A stretch of 48,194 bases of DNA from Clostridia bacterium (GCA_017453685.1 JAFTEL010000110.1:1-48194), one strand, 5' to 3'. Shown: positions 24,147 to 33,709, counted from the first letter of the stretch. The notes: generated from the letters alone by a model not told the origin. Translations and numbers: made by a program.

Positions 24147-26483
24147 GTGGGAGAACTTGTGAACAGAATCAAAGAGGGTGCGCTGGACCTAAAAATGTAC
24201 TGGCGTCAGCCCAGACCCGGCGAATACGTTCCCTACCGCGAAGTGGTGATGCTTTCGATCGGTTGGATGGCGCTGCTGATGTCCATTTCCTGGACCATCG
24301 GCTTCGGCGTCGGCAACCAGTTCACGGGCATGACGCTGAAAATGAACAACACCCAGCTGCTGGTGATGAGCTATGTGTGCACGGGGATCGGGTATCTGAC
24401 CACGCCGCTGAACGCGTGGATCATTGATAACCTGCGCTCAACGGACGGCAAATACCGCGTTTATATCAAGCTCGCCCTGCCCTCCATGGTGCTCACCCTC
24501 ATTTCGCTCTGGCTCCCCTATGAAAAGATCAGAGATTCGGGGCCGCTCGGCATTTATTTCATGATCGCGCTGCTCTTCATCGTGGGGCAGATTCAGGGCT
24601 ATGTGCAGGGCTGGGTCAACACCGGCGTGACCAACATGGTGCACGTGATGACGCCGAACACACAGGAACGCACGAAGATCATGGCCATCACGAGCATCAT
24701 CTATTCCATGGGCTACACGATCAGCAACATCTATTTCCCGCTGATGGTCGACGTGCTGTGCAAAAACGGCGACAAATACAACATGCGCTATTTCCGCGGC
24801 ACTTACACCCCCGTCGCGCTGCTGATGCCCATCGTGCTCGTCGCCTATTTCGGCACGAAGGAACGCCTCGTGCTGCCCAAGAGCCGCATCACCAAGATGA
24901 GCTTTGCCAACTCGATGCGCGCGGTCGCGGGCAACAAAATTTTCTGGATCAAGTGCGCCGACGGCTGGAACGATTTCCTCGAAGGCGCCAAGGGCAACAT
25001 CTGGGACTGGATGGTATACCGCGCGCACATCATGAAGAGCACGACCTACGGCGTACTGAACACGATCTCCTACAACGCGAACTTCTGGGGCATGCTCCTA
25101 TCGCCCTGGTTTATCAAGAAATTCGGCAAACGGAATATCAAGATATTCAAAAACATCATTCAGATCTTCCTGATCGCGTCCTACTTTTTGTTCTACAAAA
25201 AGCCCTTTGCCGCGATCGGCTTTTTCATCGTCTACACCATCGACCGCTTTATCGACACCTACAACGTCATCGACTCCGCCATCGAGTCCGATATGCGCGA
25301 CAACCAGCAGTATCTCATCGGCGAACGCATCGACGGCGCCTTCGGCTTTATCCAGTCCTACGCGGGCGGCGCGATCGGCGCGGTCACGGGGCTGTTCATT
25401 CCGTGGGTCTACCGCAAAAAAGGCTTCGACGGCAACGATTATTCCGTGCTCGACGTTTACAAGGATTACGATGAAACGAAGCCGCTCTCCGAGCAGATCC
25501 TCAATCCGAACTGCGTATTGTTCAGCCTGATGGATACCCTGCTCAAAATCTCCATCGTCGGCGCCGCCATCGACGTGCTGCCGTGGTTCGCCTATGACAT
25601 TTCCGAAACGGGTCAGCGAGCCATGATCCGCGTGATCCGCATCCGCACCATCGTGGAAGACCGAAACAATCCGAACCGCGACGAGGCGTCCTACATCGAG
25701 GGCTGCGAGGCGATCCTCAAGGCAAGAAAGTATTTCAACGCGGAAAAGGTCGCGGTGCCGCACCATTCGACCATCAGCGCCGCGCGGGCGCTGCCCGCTA
25801 AGACGCCCGAAGAAAAAGCGGCGCGGCTGGATGCGATCAAGGCGGCGCAGCGGGCGATCGAAGAGGCAAAAACGCATAATGAAGAAATCGAGATCGCGGA
25901 ATTCGTGATGAACGAACTGACCAGATTTGACCGTGAATTCGGGCAAAAACAGGTCGAACTGTGCCGCATGATCGTGGAAGGCGGTCAAGATCATTTTCAT
26001 GACAAAGCCGAGGCGATCAGCACCCTCGCCCACACCCTGCCCGAAACAAAGGTCAAGGAGGAGCGCATCTGGCGCAAGCAGGAGATCAAGAACGCGAAAC
26101 AGCTGGAGCACTCCCGCACGCTGGCCGCGCATTATTATCCCGACGGCGTTGATTACGACCCCGATAAAGTGCAGACAGCGTTCGATATGCCCGACGGCAC
26201 CCGGGAGGAAGCGAAAGCCAGACGCCGCGCCATGAAGCAGGCGAGCGACGAGCAGAACATGTATACGACCTATGCCGCGCCCTACCTCGCGGCGGTGCGC
26301 ACGCTTGACTTGTATGAAGGCTACAAAAACCTTGACGCCCTGATTGCGGATTATGACCAAACGGTCGCCGAACGCAAGGCGCGCCACGACGCCGAACGCG
26401 AGGAGCAGGAACGCCTCGCCGCCGAGCGCAAACTGGAAAAAGAACGCTACGAGGCGCAGAAAAAACTGAAAAAGAGAAGATGA
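24147..26483 (+). CDS. GPH-type symporter with long C-terminal cytoplasmic domain (paralogue 1)
   Basis: This 778-residue protein has about 12 membrane helices in the first 480 residues. WIIDNLRSTDGKYRVY and, near residue 385, DNQQYLIGERIDG correspond to the two conserved loops of GPH/MFS_2 carriers. After the last helix (DVLPWFAYDISETGQ) about 295 charged, helix-rich residues follow, including NEEIEIAEFVMNELTRFD from 578 and a coiled-coil end rich in Glu, Arg and Ala. A usual GPH carrier is 450-500 residues. The tail is homologous to that of the gene at 35068. The GTG start follows AAAGGAGCGTTTTT. It would import the glycosides cleaved by its neighbours; the tail's role is unknown. Confidence 0.82.
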   Translation: MGELVNRIKEGALDLKMYWRQPRPGEYVPYREVVMLSIGWMALLMSISWTIGFGVGNQFTGMTLKMNNTQLLVMSYVCTGIGYLTTPLNAWIIDNLRSTDGKYRVYIKLALPSMVLTLISLWLPYEKIRDSGPLGIYFMIALLFIVGQIQGYVQGWVNTGVTNMVHVMTPNTQERTKIMAITSIIYSMGYTISNIYFPLMVDVLCKNGDKYNMRYFRGTYTPVALLMPIVLVAYFGTKERLVLPKSRITKMSFANSMRAVAGNKIFWIKCADGWNDFLEGAKGNIWDWMVYRAHIMKSTTYGVLNTISYNANFWGMLLSPWFIKKFGKRNIKIFKNIIQIFLIASYFLFYKKPFAAIGFFIVYTIDRFIDTYNVIDSAIESDMRDNQQYLIGERIDGAFGFIQSYAGGAIGAVTGLFIPWVYRKKGFDGNDYSVLDVYKDYDETKPLSEQILNPNCVLFSLMDTLLKISIVGAAIDVLPWFAYDISETGQRAMIRVIRIRTIVEDRNNPNRDEASYIEGCEAILKARKYFNAEKVAVPHHSTISAARALPAKTPEEKAARLDAIKAAQRAIEEAKTHNEEIEIAEFVMNELTRFDREFGQKQVELCRMIVEGGQDHFHDKAEAISTLAHTLPETKVKEERIWRKQEIKNAKQLEHSRTLAAHYYPDGVDYDPDKVQTAFDMPDGTREEAKARRRAMKQASDEQNMYTTYAAPYLAAVRTLDLYEGYKNLDALIADYDQTVAERKARHDAEREEQERLAAERKLEKERYEAQKKLKKRR

Positions 26484-28468
26484 GCAAAATGAAACAGGCA
26501 AAATGGATCTGGTACCCGGGGGAGTTTGAAATCTATCACCACATGCTGCTGTCATTCCGGCGGCAGGAGTTCGGCTGCGATTACCCCTGTGTGTGGCACG
26601 TCAGCCGCCCCGAGGCAAGCGCGCGCTTTTTCAAGACCTTCACGGCAAAACAGGGCGGCTCGTTCACCGTGGTGACGCACGGCAAGGGCATGGTGCGCAT
26701 CGGCGGCAGGCTGCGGCGCGTGAATGAACCCATCGAGATCGAAGCGGGCAGGCATGAGATCGCCGTCGAGCTGTTTGATCTGAACGCGTTTCCGTCGTTC
26801 TATATCAATTCCGACGTGCTGATCACGGACGAGAGCTGGACGGCGGAAGCCTACGACGCCGTGCGCGTCCCCGCCGCGTGCAGCCCTGCGTTTTGCTCCC
26901 CTGCCGACGATCCCGCCGTGTTTCCGTTTTGCTATCGGGAGCTTTCACCCGTTTCGGTTGAAACGATCGACGGCGGTTTGCTCTATGATTTCGGGCGCGA
27001 GCAGTTCGGACCCGTTCGGGTCACGCTGCCCGCAGGAGCGGAAATCAAACTGGTCTACGGCGAAAGCCGCGAGGAAGCGCTGGACGCGGAAAACGCCATC
27101 CTCCGCGAAACGCTGACCGACCGCGACAAACCCGACCGACCGGCGCGGGCGTTCCGCTATCTTGCCGTGCTGGGCGAAGCCGCGGACGACGTGACGATCG
27201 AAGCGCGGGAAGAATATCTGCCCATCGAGGACAAGGCAAGCTTTTCTTCCGACGAACCGCTGCTCAACGACGTCTGGGCGCTGTGCGCGCGCACGTTCCA
27301 CCTGAACACGCGCGAATTTTTCCTGGACGGCATCAAGCGCGACCGCTGGGTCTGGTCGGGCGACGCGTATCAGTCCTTCATGATCGCGCGTTATCTGTAT
27401 AACGACCCGTCCGTGACCGAGCGCACCATCATCGCCCTGCTGGGCAAGCCGCCCTACAAGCGGCACATCAACACCATCAACGACTATTCCGCTTATCTCA
27501 TCATTTCCCTGTGGGAGCATTTCAACGCCTCCGGTCGGCTCGATTTTGTGCGGACGGTCTGGGCAAACGTAAAAGCGCTCTACGCGTTCATCACGTCGCG
27601 GCTGGATAAAAACGGTTACGCCGTGCGGCGCGAGGGCGACTGGATCTTCGTGGACTGGGGCGAACTGGATAAGACCGACCCCGTCTGCTTTGAACAGATC
27701 GTGTTATGGCAGGCGCACCGCGCCATGGCGGCGCTCGCCGCCGCGCTGGGCGAAGCGGACGAATACACCGAAAAAGCCGACGCGCTGAGAGAGCGCATTC
27801 TGCGGGATTTCTGGGATGCGGAAAAGGGCGCGTTCGTCGACAGCTTCACTTCGGGCAAGCGCTTCGTGACCCGCCAGACCAATATTTTTGCCGTGCTTTA
27901 CGGGCTGGTCGAAGGGCAGCAAAAGCAGAGCGTGATCGAAAAAGCCCTGCTCAACCCCGATCTGCCGCCGATCACCACGCCGTATTTCAAGCTCTATGAA
28001 CTGCTGGCGCTGTGCGAGGTCGGCGCGATCGACGCCGCACAGGATTTCATCGCCTCCTATTGGGGCGGGATGCTCCAAGAGGGCGCGACCTCGGTGTGGG
28101 AAGCCTACGACCCGCGGCAGAGCGGCGCCGAGCACTTTGCCATGTACGGTTCGCCCTACGGCAAATCTCTCTGCCACGCCTGGGGCAGCGGTCCGATCCT
28201 GCTGCTGTGCCGCTACGTGGCGGGCGTTTCGCTTACACAGAGCGGCGGCTTCCGTGTGGCGCCGAAGCCAGGGCACTATCGGTCGTTTGACGCCACCGTA
28301 CCGGTCGAAAACGGAGAAGTTTCCGTCAAATACGAAAACGGTGTTTTCACGGTTCACACTACCGCGCCCGGCGGCGTGTTCTTCGACGGGAGGGTAGAAA
28401 CGGCGTTGGATGTTGGAAAAGAGTATACGTTCATTCTGAATGATTTCAACGGAGGAAGCGCGATATGA
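26480..28468 (+). CDS. GH78-like alpha-L-rhamnosidase (six-hairpin glycosidase)
   Basis: This 662-residue protein shows an N-terminal sandwich (AKWIWYPGEFEIYHH is typical of rhamnosidase starts) and an (alpha/alpha)6 barrel. The barrel motif FLDGIKRDRWVWSGDAYQSF matches the GH78 DxxxRDRxxWxGD pattern containing catalytic acids, and SLCHAWGSGPILLL carries the conserved His-Trp pair. A C-terminal beta domain ends the protein. It lacks the extra N-terminal domains of many 900-1100-residue members. Without a signal peptide it should work in the cytoplasm. Its ATG overlaps the symporter stop by 4 bases and its stop overlaps the next ATG by 4 bases, so coupling is tight. Confidence 0.83.
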   Translation: MSKMKQAKWIWYPGEFEIYHHMLLSFRRQEFGCDYPCVWHVSRPEASARFFKTFTAKQGGSFTVVTHGKGMVRIGGRLRRVNEPIEIEAGRHEIAVELFDLNAFPSFYINSDVLITDESWTAEAYDAVRVPAACSPAFCSPADDPAVFPFCYRELSPVSVETIDGGLLYDFGREQFGPVRVTLPAGAEIKLVYGESREEALDAENAILRETLTDRDKPDRPARAFRYLAVLGEAADDVTIEAREEYLPIEDKASFSSDEPLLNDVWALCARTFHLNTREFFLDGIKRDRWVWSGDAYQSFMIARYLYNDPSVTERTIIALLGKPPYKRHINTINDYSAYLIISLWEHFNASGRLDFVRTVWANVKALYAFITSRLDKNGYAVRREGDWIFVDWGELDKTDPVCFEQIVLWQAHRAMAALAAALGEADEYTEKADALRERILRDFWDAEKGAFVDSFTSGKRFVTRQTNIFAVLYGLVEGQQKQSVIEKALLNPDLPPITTPYFKLYELLALCEVGAIDAAQDFIASYWGGMLQEGATSVWEAYDPRQSGAEHFAMYGSPYGKSLCHAWGSGPILLLCRYVAGVSLTQSGGFRVAPKPGHYRSFDATVPVENGEVSVKYENGVFTVHTTAPGGVFFDGRVETALDVGKEYTFILNDFNGGSAI

Positions 28469-29361
28469 AAGCCTTTCGGAAACACCCCACCAACCCGATC
28501 TACGGCGACCCCGAAACGACTGGCACGCTGTTTGACGTCTACGTGACGGAAGAAGCGGGCGGTCGGCTGCGCATGGATCTCTCCTGGCGCGCCAACGACA
28601 CGGCGGCGGTTGCGTTTTCGACCGACGGCGTTTGCTGGACGCCACCGCAATCCACGCTGCTGCCCAACCCCGCCTCCGGGTGGGAAAGCGCGATCAACCG
28701 CAACTGCGTGCTGAAGCTCGGCGACCGCTACCGCATGTGGTACACGGGTCAGGCGCACGGCAACAGTTACATCGGCGTTGCCGAAAGCGACGACGGGCTG
28801 CATTTTCACCGCATCGTCCGTGAACCCGTGCTCTCGCCGGAATTGCCGTGGGAGGGCGAATCGGTCATGAATCCCTGCGTACTTTTTGAGGGCGGCAAAT
28901 ACCGCATGTGGTACAGTGCGGGCGAAACCTACGAGCCCAACGTGCTCGCCTACGCTGAAAGCGACGACGGCGTTTATTTTGTTCGCTCGCCGCTCAACCC
29001 GATCTTGACGAACGCGCCCGAAAACGAATACGAGCAGGAGCGCATCGGCGGCTGTCAGGTCATTCCGCACAAGGCGCTGGGCTATTTGGTTTTCTACATC
29101 GGCTACCGCGACATCAACACCGCCTGCATCTGCTGCGCCGCATCCCGCGACGGCGTCACGGATTTTCACCGCTGTAAACTTAATCCGCTCGTATCCCCCA
29201 CCCCGGGCGCATGGGATCGGGATTCCTGCTACAAGCCGTCTGCGCTTTACGACGCCGCGCGCGATGAATGGCGCATCTGGTACAACGGGCGCGCCGAAAG
29301 CAGGGAATATATCGGTCTCGCCGTGATGCAGGGCGATTTCACCGCGGATGATTTCGTGTGA
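28465..29361 (+). CDS. Five-bladed beta-propeller glycosidase/phosphorylase-like (GH43/GH130-type)
   Basis: This 298-residue protein has repeated blade motifs: YRMWYTGQAHGNSYIGVAES, KYRMWYSAGE and LAYAESDDGVYFVRSP, then WRIWYNGRAESREYIGLA at the end. These resemble the COG2152-like group that includes GH130 mannoside phosphorylases and some GH43/GH32 relatives. I could not place the catalytic residues with certainty. It is the last gene of the beta-galactosidase/alpha-galactosidase/rhamnosidase operon and overlaps the previous gene by 4 bases. A role on the same glycoside is inference. Confidence 0.7.
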   Translation: MKAFRKHPTNPIYGDPETTGTLFDVYVTEEAGGRLRMDLSWRANDTAAVAFSTDGVCWTPPQSTLLPNPASGWESAINRNCVLKLGDRYRMWYTGQAHGNSYIGVAESDDGLHFHRIVREPVLSPELPWEGESVMNPCVLFEGGKYRMWYSAGETYEPNVLAYAESDDGVYFVRSPLNPILTNAPENEYEQERIGGCQVIPHKALGYLVFYIGYRDINTACICCAASRDGVTDFHRCKLNPLVSPTPGAWDRDSCYKPSALYDAARDEWRIWYNGRAESREYIGLAVMQGDFTADDFV

Positions 29362-29362
29362 G

Positions 29363-29377
29363 GCAACCGCCGGTTGC
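29363..29377. promoter_or_regulatory. Palindrome abutting the XRE/zinc-ribbon promoter
   Basis: GCAACC and GGTTGC flank a 3-base centre and end one base before the -35. This is a good position for autoregulation by the gene that follows. Confidence 0.5.
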
Positions 29378-29406
29378 TTGAATGGAAGAAAGCGCTGTGC
29401 TACAAT
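29378..29406 (+). promoter_or_regulatory. Sigma-A promoter of the XRE/zinc-ribbon regulator
   Basis: TTGAAT (29378-29383) and TACAAT (29401-29406) with a 17-base spacer; the ATG follows 21 bases later behind AAGGAGGTG. Confidence 0.8.
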
Positions 29407-29427
29407 CGAACCCAAGGAGGTGTTCTG

Positions 29428-30192
29428 ATGAACACGAAAGACGTTATTTATGAACTCAGAACGAAAAACGGCTTGTCGCAGGACGAGCTGGCGCAAAAGG
29501 TGTTTGTGACCCGTCAGGCGGTGTCCCGCTGGGAAACGGGCGAAACCGTACCCAACACCGAAACGCTCAAGCTGTTGTCCGAGCTGTTCGGCGTTTCCAT
29601 CAACACGCTGCTCGGTTCGCCCCAAAAGCTCGTCTGCCAGTGCTGCGGCATGCCGCTGGAGGACGCGCTCATCAGCCGGAACGCGGACGGCTCGCTCAAC
29701 GAAAGCTACTGCAAATGGTGCTATGCCGACGGCACGTACACTTACAGCGACATGAACGATCTGATCGAGGTATGCGTCAAACATATGGCGAACGAAGAAT
29801 TCAGCGAGGAACAGGCGCGCGCCTATATGAAGCAGGTGCTGCCCACGCTGGATTACTGGAAGCGGTATGAGGAACTGAGCGACGACGGAGAGTTTGAGCA
29901 GTTCAAACGACAGCTCATCGACGAGATCAACGCGCTGCACATCGAGGGCATGCCCAAGGTGGAAAAACTCAACGCGCTGGTCGGGCAGTTCGTCAACCTC
30001 GCCTATCCCCTGCCCAACGGCGAAAAGGCGAAGTTCTTAAACGATCAGACCACCTACTTGGGCAATCAGCTGGAATCGGAATTCGGCGGCGACCGCTGCT
30101 TCGGCGTGCTTGCCAACATGGATTTCATTCTGGTCTGCACCTATGCGGCCGAGGGCGCCGATCCGGAATTGGTGCTTTACAAAAAGCGCTGA
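29428..30192 (+). CDS. XRE-family regulator with zinc ribbon
   Basis: This 254-residue protein begins with an XRE helix-turn-helix (residues 4-62, FVTRQAVSRWETGETVP). A zinc ribbon follows at about 70-100, with cysteines at 70, 72, 73, 95 and 98 (CQCCGMPL and YCKWCYADGTY). This combination occurs in Firmicutes regulators annotated with the putative zinc-ribbon domain PF12674. The region 105-165 is helical, and the last 80 residues (GQFVNLAYPLPNGEKAKFL onward) are not recognised. The start is set by AAGGAGGTGTTCTG. It follows the glycosidase operon but has its own promoter and terminator; whether it regulates that operon is unknown. Confidence 0.8.
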   Translation: MNTKDVIYELRTKNGLSQDELAQKVFVTRQAVSRWETGETVPNTETLKLLSELFGVSINTLLGSPQKLVCQCCGMPLEDALISRNADGSLNESYCKWCYADGTYTYSDMNDLIEVCVKHMANEEFSEEQARAYMKQVLPTLDYWKRYEELSDDGEFEQFKRQLIDEINALHIEGMPKVEKLNALVGQFVNLAYPLPNGEKAKFLNDQTTYLGNQLESEFGGDRCFGVLANMDFILVCTYAAEGADPELVLYKKR

Positions 30193-30216
30193 AGAGCACA
30201 GCTTAATCAGAGAATT

Positions 30217-30250
30217 AGTCGGGAATCCATGCGGGGTTCCCGACTTTTTT
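30217..30250 (+). terminator. Terminator after the XRE/zinc-ribbon regulator
   Basis: AGTCGGGAA and TTCCCGACT form a 9-base-pair stem with an 11-base loop, ending in TTTTTT. Confidence 0.85.
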
Positions 30251-30324
30251 CATTTTTCAGCATGATAATCGACAGATGATATTTGAAATGTTTTTTATCT
30301 GACAGAGATATAATAAACTGATTG

Positions 30325-30354
30325 TTGATTATTTTTGTTAAATTATAGTATAAT
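30325..30354 (+). promoter_or_regulatory. Promoter of the MMPL transporter gene
   Basis: TTGATT (30325-30330) and TATAAT (30349-30354) with an 18-base spacer in a very AT-rich stretch. A second TATAAT at 30309-30314 has only a distant -35 (TTGAAA at 30283, 20 bases), so tandem promoters are possible. Confidence 0.65.
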
Positions 30355-30408
30355 AAAAAGTACAACTATGGATGAACCCGATTTTCACCGGACAAGGACG
30401 CGTGACAC

Positions 30409-33400
30409 ATGAAATTTACAAAACCCGCCGGCTTCATTGTCAAGTACCGATACATCATTCTTGCCGTCATCGTGGCGGCTGCCGTCGTCTGCACCTACCT
30501 GATCACCAAAGTCAACATCAACAACGATATGACGGTCTATCTGCCGGATTCTTCCAACATGAAGCAGGGCATCGACGTGATGGCAAAGGAGTTCTCCGAT
30601 CTGTCGCAGCCCAGCACCCTGCGGCTGATGGTCAGCGACCTTGCCGAAGCGGAAAAGAGGCAGATCAAGGTGGCGTTGGAAAACATTCCGAACGTCTCCA
30701 CCGTCGCTTATGAAGCGGACAACGCCGACTATAATAAAGACAACCAGACGCTTTACGTGCTCACGACCGAATACGATTTCGGCAGCGAAGAAGAACAGGC
30801 CATCGAAAGCGCCGTCAAAGAGGAACTCACAGACCGCGTTTTTGTTCTGGAACAGCAGAGCGACGCGGCGCCCACCGCCCCCCTCGGCATCCTCGTTCTG
30901 GCGTTCGTGCTGCTGATGATCATTCTGCTGGCGATGTCCGGCTCGTGGTTCGAGCCGGTAATCTACCTGATGGTCATCGCGGTCGCCATCGCGCTGAACA
31001 TGGGCACCAACGTCTTCCGCCCCTCGGTGTCGGAAACCACCTTCTCCATCGCCGCCGTGCTCCAGCTTGTGCTTTCCATGGACTATTCCATCATTCTCAT
31101 GAACCGCTACAAGCAGGAATACCGGAAATGCCCCGACAAAAAAGAAGCGATGAAAAACGCCATCGTCAACGCGTTTTCTTCCATCGCCAGCAGCGCCATG
31201 ACCACCTTCGTCGGTCTGCTGATGCTGATATTTATGAGCTTCAAGATCGGCGCCGACCTCGGCGTCGTGCTCGCCAAGGGAGTCTTGTGCAGCCTGCTGT
31301 GCGTGTTCACCGTTCTGCCCGCGCTCATCATCATATTCCACAAAGTCATTTTCAAAACCGAAAAGCGCATGCTCAAAATCCCCACCAAAGCGCTGACCAA
31401 ATTCAGCGTGAAGGCGCGCATCCCATTGACGATGCTTTTCCTGGTGTTTTTCGCTCTGACTTTCTATTTGCAGACCAAAACCGACATCTCGTTTTCCATG
31501 GATCTGACAACCCAAATCAAAGAATATTTCGTGGCGGACAACACCACGGTAGTGCTGTTCAACAACGAGGATTCTGACCGCGTGCAGCCGATCGTCGACG
31601 AGATCATGAAGGATGAAAAGGTGCGCTCTGCCGTCAGCTATCCGACCCTGCTCGCCAAAGAATCGACCGCCGAGGAACTGAAAAACGAGATCACGTCGTT
31701 GACCGATGAATTCCGGCTGGAGCCGTGGATGCTGCGCCTGATCTATTACAAATACCACAGAGGCGAGAATCTGCCCGCCGTCAAAGCGGCCGAGCTGATC
31801 CGCTTCATTTCGGAAAAGATCCTTCCCGACCCGTTCTTCTCGCAGTATATCGACGACGACCTGAAAGACAGCGCCGCCATGATGGAGCAATTCGCCGATA
31901 AAGCCAAGCTCACCAAGGAAATGAGCGTTGACGAGCTCGCGGCGTTTTTTGACAGGGACGAGGACGACCTGAAACAGCTTTTCATTCTGTATTATTCCAA
32001 CAAAGAAAACGTCAGAACCGCCAAGATCACCCTGCCCGATTTCGTGAAATTCATCCGGCAGGATATTCTCACCGACAAAACCTACGCCTCGATGATCGAC
32101 GGCGATATGGCGGATCAGCTCGATCAACTGGCGGCGTTCACCGACAAAGACAAAATTTTAACGCCGATGACATCCGCCGAGATGGCGGAATTCATGGGCA
32201 CCGAGGAAAGCTCGCTGCGCATGGCTTACCTGATGCACAACGGGCTGTTCAAAGTTGACGATCCCATTACCCCCTATGAACTGATCCGTTACATGACCAC
32301 GAACGAGACCGTTTCCAATCAAATCGACGAGGAAACGAAAGAGCAGATGACGACCCTCGCGAAGATCATGGAAGCCGTTGTCAGCGGTGACAAATACGGC
32401 GCCGCGGAACTTTCCGAGATCACGGGCATGGACAAAAAGGACGCGAAGCAGCTCCTCCTGCTCTACACCGCCAGCCACGGCGATACCTCCGGCTGGAAAA
32501 TGTCACCCCGCACCTTTGTGAAATTCGTGCGGTCCGACGTGCTGCCGAACCCCGACTATGCCGCTTTTATCGAGGAAGAATATCGGGATTATCTCGCCTC
32601 GGCGGACACGCTCATCGACGCCGTGGTATCGGACAACGCGTATTCCGCCGATCGGCTCGCCGCCCTGTTCGGCGGTCTGAGCGACAAAATGGATGAAACC
32701 TCGCTGCGCCTGCTGCTGACCTATTACGGCAGCATGAACGAGTATGACGAGACTTACACCATGTCGCTCATCGGGCTGTTCGATTACCTGCGCGACGATC
32801 TCATCAACGACCCCGTGTTCAGCTCCGTACTCGACGACGGCATCAAAACCCAGGTGACCGAGATGGGCTCCGTCATGACGCAGGCGGTCGATTCGCTCAA
32901 ACGGAAAAACCACTCCCTGCTGCAGATCACCTCGAAATATCCGGATGAATCGGAAGAAACGATGGCGTTCATCGCAAAGCTCAACGCGCTTTGCGACGAC
33001 CATTTAAGCAAAGATCACTACGTCATCGGCTCCTCGGAAATGTATTACGAAATGTCGCAGACGTTCCGCCATGAAATGCTGTTCATGACCCTGCTCACCG
33101 CCATTTCCATTTTCATCATCGTGCTGCTCACCTTCCGCAACGGTCTGATCCCGCTGATGCTCGTTCTGATCGTTCAGTGCGGGGTCTATGTCACGGCGTC
33201 GGTCAGTTATCTGCGGGATTATTCGCTGAACTATCTCGCCTACCTCATCGTGCAGTGTATCCTCATGGGCGCGACCATCGACTACGGCATTCTGTTCACC
33301 AATTATTATCGGGAATTCCGCAAGACCGAAAAGCCGAACGAGGCGCTTGCCAACTCGTATCAGAACGCCATCCACACCATTCTGACCTCGGGTCTGATCA

Positions 33401-33594
33401 TGATCGGCGTGACCGGCGCGATCGGCTTCACCACACAGATCCCCACCATCGGTCCCATCTGCCGCACCATTTCGGTGGGCAGCCTGTCGGCGGTGCTGCT
33501 GATCCTGTTCGTGCTGCCCGGTATGCTCACTGCCACCGATCGCCTGATCATCAAGCGAAACAAACCGAAACGCAGCAGAAAAAAACAAGATTGA
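30409..33594 (+). CDS. MMPL/RND-family transporter with repeat-containing external loop
   Basis: This 1061-residue protein has the two-half RND/MMPL plan. One helix is near the N terminus (14-33), then five helices at about 158-310, a helix at 338-355, a very large external loop (about 356-890) and five helices at about 890-1045. LSMDYSIILMNRY at 222-234 and GATIDYGILFTNYY near 975 are the twin transmembrane Asp-Tyr motifs expected for proton coupling. The second loop is unusually long. About five degenerate repeats of roughly 75-82 residues begin near 420, 505, 587, 663 and 745. The cargo is unknown; MMPL relatives export lipids or peptides. A terminator follows, so it is monocistronic. Confidence 0.85.
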   Translation: MKFTKPAGFIVKYRYIILAVIVAAAVVCTYLITKVNINNDMTVYLPDSSNMKQGIDVMAKEFSDLSQPSTLRLMVSDLAEAEKRQIKVALENIPNVSTVAYEADNADYNKDNQTLYVLTTEYDFGSEEEQAIESAVKEELTDRVFVLEQQSDAAPTAPLGILVLAFVLLMIILLAMSGSWFEPVIYLMVIAVAIALNMGTNVFRPSVSETTFSIAAVLQLVLSMDYSIILMNRYKQEYRKCPDKKEAMKNAIVNAFSSIASSAMTTFVGLLMLIFMSFKIGADLGVVLAKGVLCSLLCVFTVLPALIIIFHKVIFKTEKRMLKIPTKALTKFSVKARIPLTMLFLVFFALTFYLQTKTDISFSMDLTTQIKEYFVADNTTVVLFNNEDSDRVQPIVDEIMKDEKVRSAVSYPTLLAKESTAEELKNEITSLTDEFRLEPWMLRLIYYKYHRGENLPAVKAAELIRFISEKILPDPFFSQYIDDDLKDSAAMMEQFADKAKLTKEMSVDELAAFFDRDEDDLKQLFILYYSNKENVRTAKITLPDFVKFIRQDILTDKTYASMIDGDMADQLDQLAAFTDKDKILTPMTSAEMAEFMGTEESSLRMAYLMHNGLFKVDDPITPYELIRYMTTNETVSNQIDEETKEQMTTLAKIMEAVVSGDKYGAAELSEITGMDKKDAKQLLLLYTASHGDTSGWKMSPRTFVKFVRSDVLPNPDYAAFIEEEYRDYLASADTLIDAVVSDNAYSADRLAALFGGLSDKMDETSLRLLLTYYGSMNEYDETYTMSLIGLFDYLRDDLINDPVFSSVLDDGIKTQVTEMGSVMTQAVDSLKRKNHSLLQITSKYPDESEETMAFIAKLNALCDDHLSKDHYVIGSSEMYYEMSQTFRHEMLFMTLLTAISIFIIVLLTFRNGLIPLMLVLIVQCGVYVTASVSYLRDYSLNYLAYLIVQCILMGATIDYGILFTNYYREFRKTEKPNEALANSYQNAIHTILTSGLIMIGVTGAIGFTTQIPTIGPICRTISVGSLSAVLLILFVLPGMLTATDRLIIKRNKPKRSRKKQD

Positions 33595-33599
33595 AACCG

Positions 33600-33630
33600 A
33601 AACCGCTGATGATAGAGTCAGCGGTTTTTT
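33600..33630 (+). terminator. Terminator after the MMPL gene
   Basis: AACCGCTGA and TCAGCGGTT with an 8-base loop, followed by TTTT. Confidence 0.87.
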
Positions 33631-33631
33631 C

Positions 33632-33660
33632 TTGCATGGCGTTGCCGTATATGATAAAAT
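33632..33660 (+). promoter_or_regulatory. Promoter of the GH30-like/symporter unit
   Basis: TTGCAT (33632-33637) and TAAAAT (33655-33660) with a 17-base spacer, beginning directly after the preceding terminator. Confidence 0.65.
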
Positions 33661-33709
33661 AATAGAAAAATCGGCAGGGAGAGAACCCAAAAGAAGGAGC
33701 GTGACCCGC

